NCBI GenBank assembly: GCA_963457665.1
Contig: OY735212.1
Location: 984,397 to 1,048,396, forward strand
DNA: 64,000 bases
DNA from: Thysanoteuthis rhombus
Lineage: Eukaryota; Mollusca; Cephalopoda; Oegopsida; Thysanoteuthidae
Reading direction: 5' to 3'
This document shows positions 11,579 through 21,172 of this stretch, one piece after another. The notes beneath the pieces were generated by a model that made no database searches, had not been told where the DNA came from, and saw only the letters and a list, made by a program, of their open reading frames with translations. The position numbers and the translations under genes are program-made. The first letter of the stretch is position 1; each line of letters starts with the position of its first letter.

Positions 11579-11989
11579 AATGTGTGGGTGTGTAGAAATA
11601 GATAGACAAGTTTAAAAGCGCCAATGTATTACTCTAAATAGGTATAGGTAGGAATTTTAGGAACAAAATGAGGTTTCAAATCTTCCTGAGATGCAAAGTT
11701 TATTCATACCCCCCCACACACACACACACATGCATATGTCAATAGTGTAACAAGGATAGGATAGACAGGGCACATCTCCTGTGTGCCATTTGGGAGGGGT
11801 GCCATTGAGGAGTCTCCATAAAAGTCAGCCAAGTCATTTCCGGATAGTGAACAACGGAAAGAACAGTAACTGTTCAACAACTGGAAAGTCGTAAATAGAT
11901 TTCTGACAGCATTTTGTCAACATTTGTTTCCATAATAAAACCATTTGTTGCCGACCGAGAAATGACGATTGCATTAAGGAGAAAAAAAA

Positions 11990-12370
11990 CCCCGAAAAAT
12001 ATCGCCCAAAATGCAATATAATTCATTGGCAAATGAAAAAGTTATGAATATATGTATGGAGTTTATACATCACTTATACAAACTCTATGGTCTGCTTTCT
12101 TCCCTTTTTCGTTCTTTTCATACTTTCTAAGTTTTTTTTTTATCTCGACAGTTGATCAGAAAGGAGGAACAATACGATAAAGTGTGACTTATAAAAAGAA
12201 AACAAAATATTCCTCTTCCTTTGCCCACTCTTTGTATCGCTTCTCCCTATATTTGCCTACGCTATTGATCGATTAAAAAAACCTCTCCCTATCCCTCTTT
12301 AAACACACTCTCTTCGGGTCACATAATTCCTTACAAACTCAGTTGACCGATTTGAAAATTGGTCTTAACA
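11990..12370 (+). repeat. Dispersed repeat family D, copy 1
   Basis: CGCCCAAAATGCAATATAAT, TCATTGGCAAATGAAAAAG, a CTGCTTTCTTCCC pyrimidine-rich centre and CAGTTGACCGATTTGAAAAT recur in the same order at 37600-37900. Non-coding and unidentified. Confidence 0.5.
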
Positions 12371-12914
12371 TGATACAATCACATCCGGACACTCCCAAAT
12401 TCCGAAAAGAAATGAGTGGAAAAATATTGTGGAATTTGGGACAAGAGAAAATTGTTTGTTTATGTCCACTAACTGAAACAAGAACCATAAGTTCAACGAT
12501 GCGTCCACGGCCTGGGAATCAGGTGGGGGAGAAAGAGGAGGATATAGGAGGAGGAGGGAGAGGAGAAAGAATAAGAGCAAGTAATCTTCCTTTGAGACAA
12601 TTGAAATCTCATACTTGTAAAATATTGCAGTATGGAAATACTATGCAAGTATTAAAAAATCGTAAATGGCTTTTGTTGTTATTTTTGTTATTTTTGGCCT
12701 TTTCGAAATTCAAAAAGCGAACCTAAGACTTCTATTATGACATTAATAGCAGTAGGTAAGAATATGATCGGAATAGTGTTCTTTTAATGATATCACACAC
12801 TTTAATGGCATCACACTTATTCCTCCCTATTTCTGTTGTTTAACATAATTGGGACCAAACAACCACCCAAAATGCATTTGATAGAGACTTGAGGACGCAT
12901 CTAAAACAAGATAC
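12371..12914. other. No gene recognised; unsupported open frame
   Basis: A 127-codon plus-strand frame (12343-12726) starts inside family D, crosses a purine-rich stretch (GEKEEDIGGGGRGERIR) and ends in a hydrophobic L/F run. No domain or splice context recognised, and probably fortuitous. Confidence 0.4.
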
Positions 12915-13000
12915 CAGCCAACATAGCTCAGTGGTTAGCGAACTGATTTGTCAAATGTATTGGGTCGCATAACTTCTACATATCTCGGAAACGATAGAAG
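12915..13000 (+). mobile_element. tRNA-derived SINE head, decayed
   Basis: AACATAGCTCAGTGGTTAGC fits a polymerase III box A (TRGCNNAGYNGG) in the position expected near the start of a tRNA-type SINE. A box B is only very degenerate, so this is a weak call. Confidence 0.35.
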
Positions 13001-13589
13001 CATGTGGGTTTCACAATTCGATAACATGCGTTTTAAAAATTCACAAAGATAAAAAACGATCTGATACCACCTGACCCGTTCGTCACGCTGTTTGAAAATT
13101 AATAATTTGGAAGCTGATATAGATAGAAAATAGAATTTTGGCCAATAGATAGCCCATTACTTCATGATTTATTCGTATGCAGAAAGTGTGGTTGATTTTA
13201 GTAATTGTAGGATTGTGATGTTTTCCCTGAAGGTTGTCATTTCTGATGATTTCTGCTTATAGGGATATAAAATACGGTGGCTATACACAAGCAGACGAGC
13301 TACGGTATTTCACATCTACATGAGCAACGATTACATCATTTTCAGGGAACATATGAAATTTCCTGAATATGTTTTCACGAAACGATCCCAAATAATTTTC
13401 ACCCAGCCCAGCCCGTCTATTGCATTTACTAAGTAAAGAACACAATTTCTTCTTTGTAAACTGATTAGACCAGCCCTAATAGAATCATGAATTCTATGTC
13501 TCAAAATCAAGTTTGACTAAGTTCTCGAACTTGACTTAGTAATAGGGAACGATTCCTGTTTACATCCATTTTGTAAATGGGGAAGTATT
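13001..13589. other. No gene recognised
   Basis: No feature seen apart from general AT-richness. Confidence 0.5.
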
Positions 13590-13965
13590 GTTAGAAACCG
13601 TCATCCAGAACTGTCACTAAAACTGTGAAAATTGGTTTCTTCAGTTTCCAAGCTGGTCTGTTTAGCTTCCTGCCTGGCTACGTATGTATCTCGCATACAG
13701 GTCGCACCAATGGAGCTGCTTTTGAACATTTACTCCTCACTGTCCCTACAGAAAATATTCTTTGTTTTCGGTTCAATTCGTAAGTTCACGCTTGTTTATT
13801 TGTTTACTTTTTCAGTAATTACTGTTCGACAAAGACAAGTTAAGTAACCTATTTATTGATCACACCCTTTCTCCAATTATCTCCAATTTCTCAATTGATC
13901 ATCCCAACACAGAATGCTGCCAAAAGACGTAGGTGTCGTGACGGTTTTTATCGAGTGACTAACTA
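13590..13965 (+). repeat. Dispersed repeat family B, copy 1
   Basis: Motifs in order: CCAGAACTGTCACTAAAACT; CTGGCTACGTATGTATCTCG; CGCACCAATGGAGCTGC; CAATTGATCATCCCAACACA; GCTGCCAAAAGACG; GAGTGACTAACTAGATTTGT. The same series recurs at 44540-44900 and, split by an insertion, at 25066-25900. The boundary between halves (ATGTATCTCGCATACAGG) defines the uninterrupted state of the insertion site in the 25-kb copy. Confidence 0.6.
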
Positions 13966-14075
13966 GATTTGTGTCTTCACCTTTAGAGACAATTTGTTAC
14001 TGGTTTGTTTTATGTATTTAAGTCTCGTACATTCTACAACAGATCGAGTTTAAAAAGTAACAACTTCTTATCCCC

Positions 14076-14132
14076 ACTCTCTCTCCCCCTCTCTCTCTCC
14101 CCCTCTCTCTCTTTCACACACACACACACACA
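14076..14132. repeat. (CT)n-(CA)n compound microsatellite
   Basis: CT-rich tract passing into a short CA run. Confidence 0.9.
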
Positions 14133-14326
14133 CAAACACAGAGAACATCTTTGTTCTTGTTTTATATCTTTTGCTTCTTCCTGCCTTTCTCACCCTTTTT
14201 TTCTCTTACTATTCATTGTTTTTTTTTAAATTTTCCTTCCTCTTTTTTGATACACTTTTATTTATTCATTCTTGATCAGAGAAAATGCAGATCAAGTCTG
14301 TTGAAGCTCAAGGGTGGGCGTTCAGA

Positions 14327-14440
14327 TCAGTGCTTCTTGAACTGGAGAAGGATTCACCGGAGGGTGAATAAAATTATTTTGGGGTTGAATGCAATTATAA
14401 GGATGACTGGAGGGTCAAAGAAACATGGAGGGTGAATGAT
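14327..14440 (+). mobile_element. Possible hAT-like end
   Basis: CAGTGCTTCTTGAACTGGAG resembles hAT terminal sequences, but no partner end or target duplication was found. Confidence 0.25.
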
Positions 14441-14819
14441 TTGATTTACGCAGAGATTTATTTGCTCTACACATAAAAAAAAGTAAAGTCTATGTTTAAC
14501 ATGTACGAAGAGAAAGGTCTAAGATTGATGTCTGCTAACTTTATGTAAACTAATAAAATTCTTTTAATTTTTCCGTGTAAATTTTCCACCACTCCTAGTT
14601 TTCTTCTGATATTTTTAGGATGTTTAAAAACATTAGTAAAATAAACAGTTAAGACACTCGCCCCCGCAGCCAATAATTGAACAACCACAGCATAAATAAA
14701 ATCATGTAAAAAAATCCTTACGTACATATTTTATTCATAACGTCACTGACGTTCCCGTTGAAAAGCATCTAAAATGGAATAAAAAACAAACACTTATAAC
14801 ATATACATTCTTCGGACTG

Positions 14820-14990
14820 TAGAAGTTATTGAGAAACATCAGATGAAGGTCTAAAATAGCCAAAAGTTTGAGGGTTTTTTTGGAAGAAAATAGATAAATA
14901 AAATCATTTTTCAAAAGGGCCCAAAGGATTACTGATGCTAAATTTTAAGTCTGTAGACAAATGGTACACAAACACATCCAATGCATAAAC
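14820..14990 (-). repeat. Dispersed family A fragment
   Basis: TTAAGTCTGTAGACAAATGG (14944) matches the reverse complement of the family A CATxxTGTCTxCAGACTTGAA block. Shorter and more diverged than the other copies. Confidence 0.35.
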
Positions 14991-15719
14991 AAACACACAA
15001 CCCATAAACAAACACACAACCCATAAACAAACACACAAATACATGCACATATTGATGGATGCAATGGTTCTATGAATTAATTAATGCTTTGGGCTTGTGA
15101 TTCAAAATGAAATCCATATAAAATTTTACGCAAAAAAAGATAAATGTGATCTAAAACATTAGGAGATTCAGTCTCAGCTGAATGTAGATTTGTGGTAAAG
15201 AATGACACCGAAATGATTAAAGAAGCACCGGTTCTGAATCATACAGTAACCTTATTTGTTGGAAATCATTTTTATCAGATCATAGCAAAAAACTTGCGAA
15301 TTGCTGCGTTTACAGTAAATGACTTGTGGCAGCAATTAGGAGTCAAATGTATGTGGTTCCATTACAAGACGGTGATAGCCTTTACAATAGTAAATACACT
15401 GATTTCATATTCCTTCCTTCAAATGATGTCACGTTGGGGCACAAAAACGTATCTCTTTAGCAGTAGTCACTTATTCGTCTCTCATCGAAGGTGCAATGTG
15501 ATACAAAGATAATTTAACGTTGAAATATTGGCAAACGTGTGGGTAAGACGAAAATTAGCCTAGTCCCCTTTATGTGCAATGGGGAGATGTTGCCCTGCTG
15601 CAACTGGCCCCCAAGACTAGACACTGTGAAGCAGTGAAGAAAACTACTTTAAAAAAATTTTTAAAACTTTGTACAGGATTTTTCATTAGATTAGAGTAGA
15701 GATTGGTCTTTTCTTCAGC
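14991..15719. other. No gene recognised
   Basis: Begins with a short tandem repeat (about 18-nt unit CATAAACAAACACACAAC, two to three copies, near 14986-15040). The 106-codon plus-strand frame at 15192-15512 has no recognised domain. Confidence 0.4.
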
Positions 15720-15866
15720 AGAATCAACTGGATCGCCAGGGAAGGCCCTCTACTTGATCCCAAGCTGCTTACGGCACTTTGCATTCTTATTTGGTCACCC
15801 ATCAATGTACTGACCACTTTTGACATTGCTTCATTTTGCTGAGAACTTGAGTATCCAATGGCCGTA
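15720..15866 (-). mobile_element. 5S rRNA-derived SINE, copy 3
   Basis: The reverse complement of 15761-15866 reads GGCCATTGGATACTCAAGTT, GAAGCAATGTCAAAAGTGG, TCAGTACATTGATGGGTGAC and GTGCCGTAAGCAGCTT. This follows the 5S order of GGCCAT, box A and intermediate element, box C, and GTGCTGTAAGCTT. Its 5' end lies about 36 nt from copy 4, which points the other way. Confidence 0.75.
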
Positions 15867-15901
15867 TCTTTTTACGGACAGCGCTGCACCATCTTGCGTT
15901 T

Positions 15902-16190
15902 TATGGCCATAACACGTTAGATACGCTGATTCGCGTGCAATCAGCGAAGTTAAGCAACGTCAAACATGGTCAGTAGTACGTAAATGGGTGACCGCTTAGG
16001 GACACCAGGTACCTTAAACGAGATTGGTGAATAGAGTGACGCCACTCAGGGTGCTTTTCGCCACTAAGTCTATTTCACACATTGCGACCTGAGACAAGAG
16101 AAACTTGTGATTTTGGGAGCCCGGGCAGGGAAGGCTGATTCTGTAGTCAGCGTAAGGGTACCAGTTGTCTGGTATCACCATGGCTGAGTG
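15902..16190 (+). mobile_element. 5S rRNA-derived SINE, copy 4 (best copy)
   Basis: Positions 15902-16020 read TATGGCCATAACACGTTAGA, ATCAGCGAAGTTAAGCAACG, TGGTCAGTAGTACGTAAATG, GGTGACCGCTTAGGGA. This is the clearest 5S rRNA similarity in the window, with box A, intermediate element and box C all visible. The 5S head is followed by a non-5S body (GAGTGACGCCACTCAGGGTG, GTAGTCAGCGTAAGGGTACC) that recurs without a head at 61466-61595. A 5S head fused to a separate body is the definition of a SINE3-type element. Confidence 0.85.
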
Positions 16191-17411
16191 TCCTTATTCA
16201 TTGATTTACGACGTTTTATCAGATAAAAACCACATATTTGGGCGTTCAACTGATAGAAAAGGCTTAGTTGACTCTTTTCACAGACGGCTAACTACAACAA
16301 GCTTATCGGCAAAATGAATCTCTCCAAATTTATGCAACGACAGTATATTCTTTATAATCCTTAATATGACAGATGAATGGCTACAAGGATTTCACGCCCA
16401 TCTAATAATATCTGTGGTTTTGAATGACAACAATGCTTTATACAAGACGTAAATGTCACATTACACTTAACCTGCGAGTTTGTCAGACAAACAGTTTTTT
16501 AAACCTTTGGCTATGATACGAACTTTGGGTCTTCAATCTGAATATACACCCAAGCAATGGTTCTTGACCTTTTTTGCTCTATGCCCCACCCTGACAGCTC
16601 AAAAATCTTGATGTGCCCCATCACAATAAAAATGAGTAATTTGATTATATATCATATTATATATCTCTGAATACTGGCCAACTTTGCTTTTGTTAAAACG
16701 ACTCATCTGAAGTGGATAAATATCTGTGAAGAAATACATTATTTATAAAAGAAAGACTGATACGTTGATATTAGGGCGCTTACTTATTTTTTTTCTAATT
16801 TCTTTATTGAGTGAAATTTAGTAACATCAAACTAATTACCTCATGTATTCTTATTACTCACAAGATTAATACGATATTACATTTGGAATCTATAGCAAAA
16901 TACGTAAATAATAGTACTGGATAATTTAGAATTAACCGCGTTATTTTATTAGAAATTCATCAGTCAAGCCTTAACTGGGTTGAACCTTTCGTTCTTTATA
17001 CCCTAATTCCAAATTGTACTCCGTCTATTATATTCAAATTCCCCCAATTGTAGGGCGTGGGTCTCATGTTCTGAATCTCTGCTTCGTGCCCTTAATTTGA
17101 AAAACATGGGGCATTGGTAAGTAAAGTTGAATTTATCTATTGAGCTTTGACCTTTCCTCATATTTCTTGGTTATTTTGATATTCAATTTATTCCTTTATT
17201 GAAATCCATTCTATGGCCTTCATCAGGTGTTCTATCTAAATGAGATGGTGGTAAAAAGAACATCCCAATGATGGTGACAAGCAGAATATCTCAACGGTAG
17301 CCACGACGGACAATCTTCAGAAATCAAAGCATAATAAGAGAAGGAAAATAGATCGACATTCTACGTGGTTACCACTGGAATATTCTGTTCACGCCCATCA
17401 CATTTGAGTAG
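16191..17411. other. No gene recognised; possible hAT-like end
   Basis: CAATGGTTCTTGACCTTTTT at 16555 resembles a degenerate hAT end with a possible partner near 17116, but flanking 8-mers do not match. Otherwise AT-rich without features. Confidence 0.4.
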
Positions 17412-17457
17412 TACACCTGAAGAAGGCTGTAGAATGGATCGTCTGAAACGTCATGTT
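17412..17457 (+). ncRNA. Hammerhead-like core, degenerate (Penelope type)
   Basis: CCTGAAGA (core CUGAAGA at 17417-17423), a 4-bp stem II (AGGC 17424-17427 with GTCT 17441-17444), GAAA (17445-17448), a minimal AC/GU stem III and C17 at 17452. Stem I is weak: 3 bp with a mismatch next to the core. This is the form that Penelope-like elements carry in their terminal repeats. The rest of the element was not recognised, so it may be a fragment. Confidence 0.4.
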
Positions 17458-17863
17458 AACAACACAAACAACAAGAAGGAGTTCAATCGTCTGAAAAACT
17501 GCAAAAATTATCCCATTATCTTTCATTTATTAGCAATTTTGGCTCAAAAGCCTTTTGCTAATTTTCATGTGACTCTTGGTATTACGTAAAATACAAATTT
17601 TTCGAAACTCTTTAACGCTTACTGTCTATCTATTATTAACCTGTTTCCTTTCTTTCGGTCACTTTTTTTTTGACCTTATCAATTTTTCCCGTTGTTTATA
17701 GACCGACTGACCTTTATTTCGTCTTTAACGCCAATCATTTCAACGTTGAGTTAAATATGTGCCAAGGGAAGGGAAAGAACTATGTATGATTCTCCCCGCC
17801 TGTCGTCTTTCTCCGTTGATTTTTAGCACTCAGAAACCGCATTTTAATCTAACTATAATTTTT

Positions 17864-17867
<4 letters not shown>
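17458..17867. other. No gene recognised
   Basis: Nothing recognised. Confidence 0.5.
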
Positions 17868-17900
<33 letters not shown>

Positions 17901-18055
17901 ACTCTAATTTTTGTATCTATATTTTTACCTATTTATCTATTCATATATTTACTTATCTATCCACATCATTATCCAGCTATCGATCTATATATCTATCTAT
18001 TCACTCTGAGTACTTCCGTCTATTCATCTAACTATTTATTTATCTATCTCCAATA
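17868..18055. repeat. (TCTA)n, perfect then degenerate
   Basis: Perfect TCTA units to about 17900, then loosely related TAT/CTAT words. Explains the I/Y/S-rich frame at 17759-18031. Confidence 0.9.
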
Positions 18056-18282
18056 TTCGTTTATACAACTACCTCACGCGGTTGTAGTGAGGTTACTAAC
18101 GTTAAGCAGCGGAAATTAAGGCCAAGGAGAGCGCTTTTAAGGCAAGTGCACATGTATCAGTTTTACTTTTTCAGTTGTATTTTACACGTACTTGTAAAAA
18201 AAAAGTATCATTGCTGTAATAAGCGGTTGGAGAGTGTTTCAAATTATTTGCGAATGTAACTTATCAATTAGTCTTGCTACCC
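18056..18282. other. No gene recognised
   Basis: Short unremarkable stretch upstream of the RTE copy. Confidence 0.5.
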
Positions 18283-19147
18283 AAACTCTTTACAGCCTGC
18301 CTTGAGATGATCTTCCAAAACATGGACTGGGAAAAGAGAGGAATCAAAAAAAGACAGCACATATTTAAGCAACCTTAGATTTGCAGACGACATCGTCCTT
18401 TTTGCAGAGAACCTACTGGTTCTCCAACTGATGCTTGATGATCTAAACGAAGAAAGCAAAAAAGTCGGCCTTTACATGAACTTCAGTAAAACGAAAATCA
18501 CGTACAATAATAATGCTGAGAATAAGAACATAACTGTCAAGATAGAAGATGCAAAACACGGCAAGGTAGACCACTACATCTACCTAGGGTAACGAATCAC
18601 CATGAGACCCTCAAAAGAGGAGGATATCAAGCCAAGAATCACTTTGGGATGACAATCCTTCGGCAGAGCAAGCTCAACTTTTAAAAAACAGATGATCCCA
18701 ATAATCCTGAAAAGAAGAGTATACAACCAATGCATTCTCCTGATAGTCTCTTATGGAGCTGAAACATGGAACCTAACCAAGAGACAGACCTACGAACTGA
18801 GAAGTATGCAATGTGTGCATGAGAGAATCATGCTCAACCTTACAGGGAGAGATCACTGGACAGCACTGTATATATGGAAGAAAATGGGTGTCCGTGACAT
18901 CATCGAAACTATTAAAAACACTCAAATGGCAATGGGTGGGCCATGTTTCAAAAATGAAAGACAACCGATGAACAACACGTCTCACAAAATGGATCCCCAG
19001 AGATCACATAAAAAACCTAGGCCAACAGAACACAAGATGGAGAGATGAAGTAGACAGATTCAGGAAATACTGGCTCCGCGACGCCCATGATAGAGAATCG
19101 TGGCGAGTCCTGGGTAAGGTCTATGTCCAACGATGGACGTTAAAAGA

Positions 19148-19183
<36 letters not shown>
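18283..19183 (+). mobile_element. RTE-type LINE, 5'-truncated, reverse transcriptase relic
   Basis: Reverse transcriptase part of a non-LTR retrotransposon. The translation starts LFTACLEMIFQNMDWEKRGI and, after a frameshift, reads YLSNLRFADDIVLFAE with the catalytic FADD box at 18377-18391. It continues through a Y-I-Y-L-G block, then RRVYNQCILLIVSYGAETW, LTKRQTYELRSMQ and GVRDIIETIKNTQMAMGG, the standard C-terminal series of the RTE clade. Interruptions include stops near 18590 and 18650. The 3' end reads GATGGACGTTAAAAG followed by an (ATG)n tail to 19183, the typical RTE simple-repeat tail. The endonuclease domain is lost by 5' truncation, so it cannot move by itself. Confidence 0.9.
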
Positions 19184-19185
<2 letters not shown>

Positions 19186-19333
19186 TTAATGTTCTATTAT
19201 TCCGATCAATATAATTTGGGGGATTAGAATATTAACAGGTTTTTTTACTTTGTTAATTCACACGTGTAAATGCTCTTTTTAATTCATGTGGCCCTTTTAT
19301 CTGAAAGTTCCTAACCAAAGTTGGTTGGATGCC

Positions 19334-19351
19334 AACCCTAACCCTAACCCT
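19334..19351. repeat. Three CCCTAA units
   Basis: AACCCTAACCCTAACCCT: a minimal interstitial telomere-like motif. Confidence 0.7.
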
Positions 19352-19394
19352 GAAGTCCTTCTGACAGCTCCTGCAACCAAGCCGATACTGAACG

Positions 19395-19560
19395 TATGAC
19401 TCCCCCTGTTTTCCTTTGGACTATGTGAATGAGGCCAGTAAAGTTATTCTGTCGGTAGCATATCCAAGGACCATACAGATCACCTAGGTTTGGATCCTGG
19501 TGGGTTCACTTCAGTGTTCTTCCATTGTCCATCGAGATAGAAAGAGGCTAATCCAATGAG
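19395..19560 (+). mobile_element. Possible tRNA-derived SINE
   Basis: TGTCGGTAGCAT, then 37 nt on GGTTTGGATCCTGG, resemble a degenerate box A and box B at tRNA-like spacing. The body is unrecognised. Confidence 0.3.
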
Positions 19561-19619
19561 GATCAATCTACTTTATACAAGCATCATAATTGTTTACAAA
19601 TTCGTATAATGTCCCAATT

Positions 19620-19620
19620 G

Positions 19621-19672
<52 letters not shown>
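19620..19672. repeat. (TA)n array
   Basis: About 50 nt of perfect TA. Confidence 0.95.
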
Positions 19673-19673
<1 letters not shown>

Positions 19674-20165
19674 AGTGTGTCGAACATTTCTCTGAGACTT
19701 TAAAATCTGAAGGTTACTTTTGACCGTCTAGATTGATTCTTTGAATTGTAGAATAATCTTTTTTATTTGATTCGACATGCAACAAGTAGCGCAATCAAGG
19801 CTGTAACTACATTAGGGAGTCATACTACATTTTTGTTTGCCCTGAATCACATTTGATTCTTACGAGAAAATATAGATTTGACAACGGCATTGGAAAACCG
19901 TTCCTTATTCATAGTGTTGTATACCCATTAAATACTCCTCGTTTTAGTAGGAATTATTCTCCCTAATATTTGTGATATAACAATGGAGTAATGTCATTGT
20001 ATCGATTAATGGTTTTCTTCTTAAAACAAACCGGAGGCATTTCCCTACATGATAGTCGGGCTTCGAATAAGTAAGCAAAAACATGTTGAGAACTTGAACC
20101 TTTGCTGATTGATGTGAATGCTTCAATTGAGACTAAAAATCAAAGCTGTCTGTAATGAACAGTGA
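19673..20165. other. No gene recognised
   Basis: Nothing recognised. Confidence 0.5.
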
Positions 20166-20572
20166 GATACCTGCTCAAAAAAAGGCCATGGCATCTGAAG
20201 TTCTGCTCAAAAAGAAAGGCCAAGACATCAGGGGCTCTGCTCAAGAAGAAAGGCTAAAGCATCAGGGGTTCTGCTCAAGAAAAAAGGCCAATGCATCAGG
20301 GGTTCTGCTCAAGAAGAAAGGCTAAGGCATCAGGGGTTCTATTCATGAAGAAAGGCCAAGGTATCAGGGGTTTTACTCAAGAAGAAAGGCCAAGGCATCA
20401 GGGGTTCTAGTCAAGAAGAAAGGCCAAGGCATCAGGGGTTCTAGTCAAGAAGAAAGGCCCAGGCATCAGGGGTTCTAGTCAAGAAGAAAGGCCAAGGCAT
20501 CAGGTACTCTCCTCAAGAAGAAAGGCCAAGGCATCAGGCACTCTGCTCAAGAAGAAAGGCCAAGGCATCAGG
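20166..20572 (+). repeat. 34-bp minisatellite, about 12 copies
   Basis: The unit can be described by its halves, CTGCTCAAGAAGAAAGGCCA and AGGCATCAGGGG. Eleven full copies follow one degenerate first copy. Variants cluster: neighbouring copies share CTAGTC in place of CTGCTC, and later copies share CAGGTA or CAGGCA. That pattern indicates local unit-by-unit duplication. The unit is not a multiple of three and the CTAG variants create stops, so it is not protein-coding. Confidence 0.95.
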
Positions 20573-20942
20573 GGTTTATTTACTTTTATAAATTTACTCA
20601 AATCCGCTAGTTCTTTAGTCATGCTATCTTTTCTGTTACATCTAAAAAAATCATAGAAGATTTATCTCTTAAAACTAGGTCCAGCACTAGGATTCTTAGG
20701 GCCCTGGCAAAGCTGAACACCGACCTTTTTGAAGGATTGTATTGTGAAAACCCCATTGCACTAAAGTAGCAATACCTAACTAAGTTTGTCGTCGGTGATG
20801 TGAAATTCCTTCGTTTCATCACTACAGAAAGTATTCATTTGTCAGACATTCCTGAAAAACCTGACTTCAGCGTATTTTCGTATTTTGTACTCGGAAATTC
20901 TTATTTTCTCAGACGTATAACAGGTGACTCCAAGCACTTAAT
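20573..20942. other. No gene recognised
   Basis: Nothing recognised apart from AT-rich sequence. Confidence 0.5.
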
Positions 20943-21172
20943 GCCCAGGGAGACCGGCACCAAAGATTAGCCCTTGTCTTGTCTACGCTTCTTTCAATAA
21001 CCTTAGTTCTAATGTGGCTAAAGTGTTAATTTCAGTGATAAACAAAGAAGAGCAAATGAAATCGGAATCATTTGTAAACTCACCAGCGCAAACAGTATCA
21101 GTGGAACAAATCATCGTTTTAATACAAGAAGACCCTCTACTTAACAGTAAATGTATCACTCTTGAGTGTTAA
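20943..21172 (+). other. Stop-free stretch with polyadenylation signal, possible terminal exon
   Basis: A 76-codon open frame ends SKCITLEC? in the sense that the last residues before TAA are LLNSKCITLEC, and AATAAA overlaps the stop (TTAAATAAAA). A pyrimidine-rich TTCTTTCAATAACCTTAG at 20985-21002 could be a splice acceptor. Composition looks more coding-like than the surroundings, but there is no recognised family, no partner exon and no conservation evidence. Probably chance. Confidence 0.15.

Noticed and set aside
11407..11624. Open frames of I/Y repeats on both strands, and similar ones at 24032, 33173, 39897, 44062, 45838, 48522, 52024 and 62823
   Set aside because: They are translations of (TA)n, which is open in every frame; no codon bias, start context or other support.
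15902..16020. Functional 5S rRNA gene
   Set aside because: Many substitutions and a short insertion relative to 5S rRNA, no T-run terminator at the expected place, and a SINE-type body continues downstream.
16555..17116. Possible complete hAT element with CAATGG ends
   Set aside because: Flanking 8-mers do not match and the right end agrees with the left over only about 5 nt.
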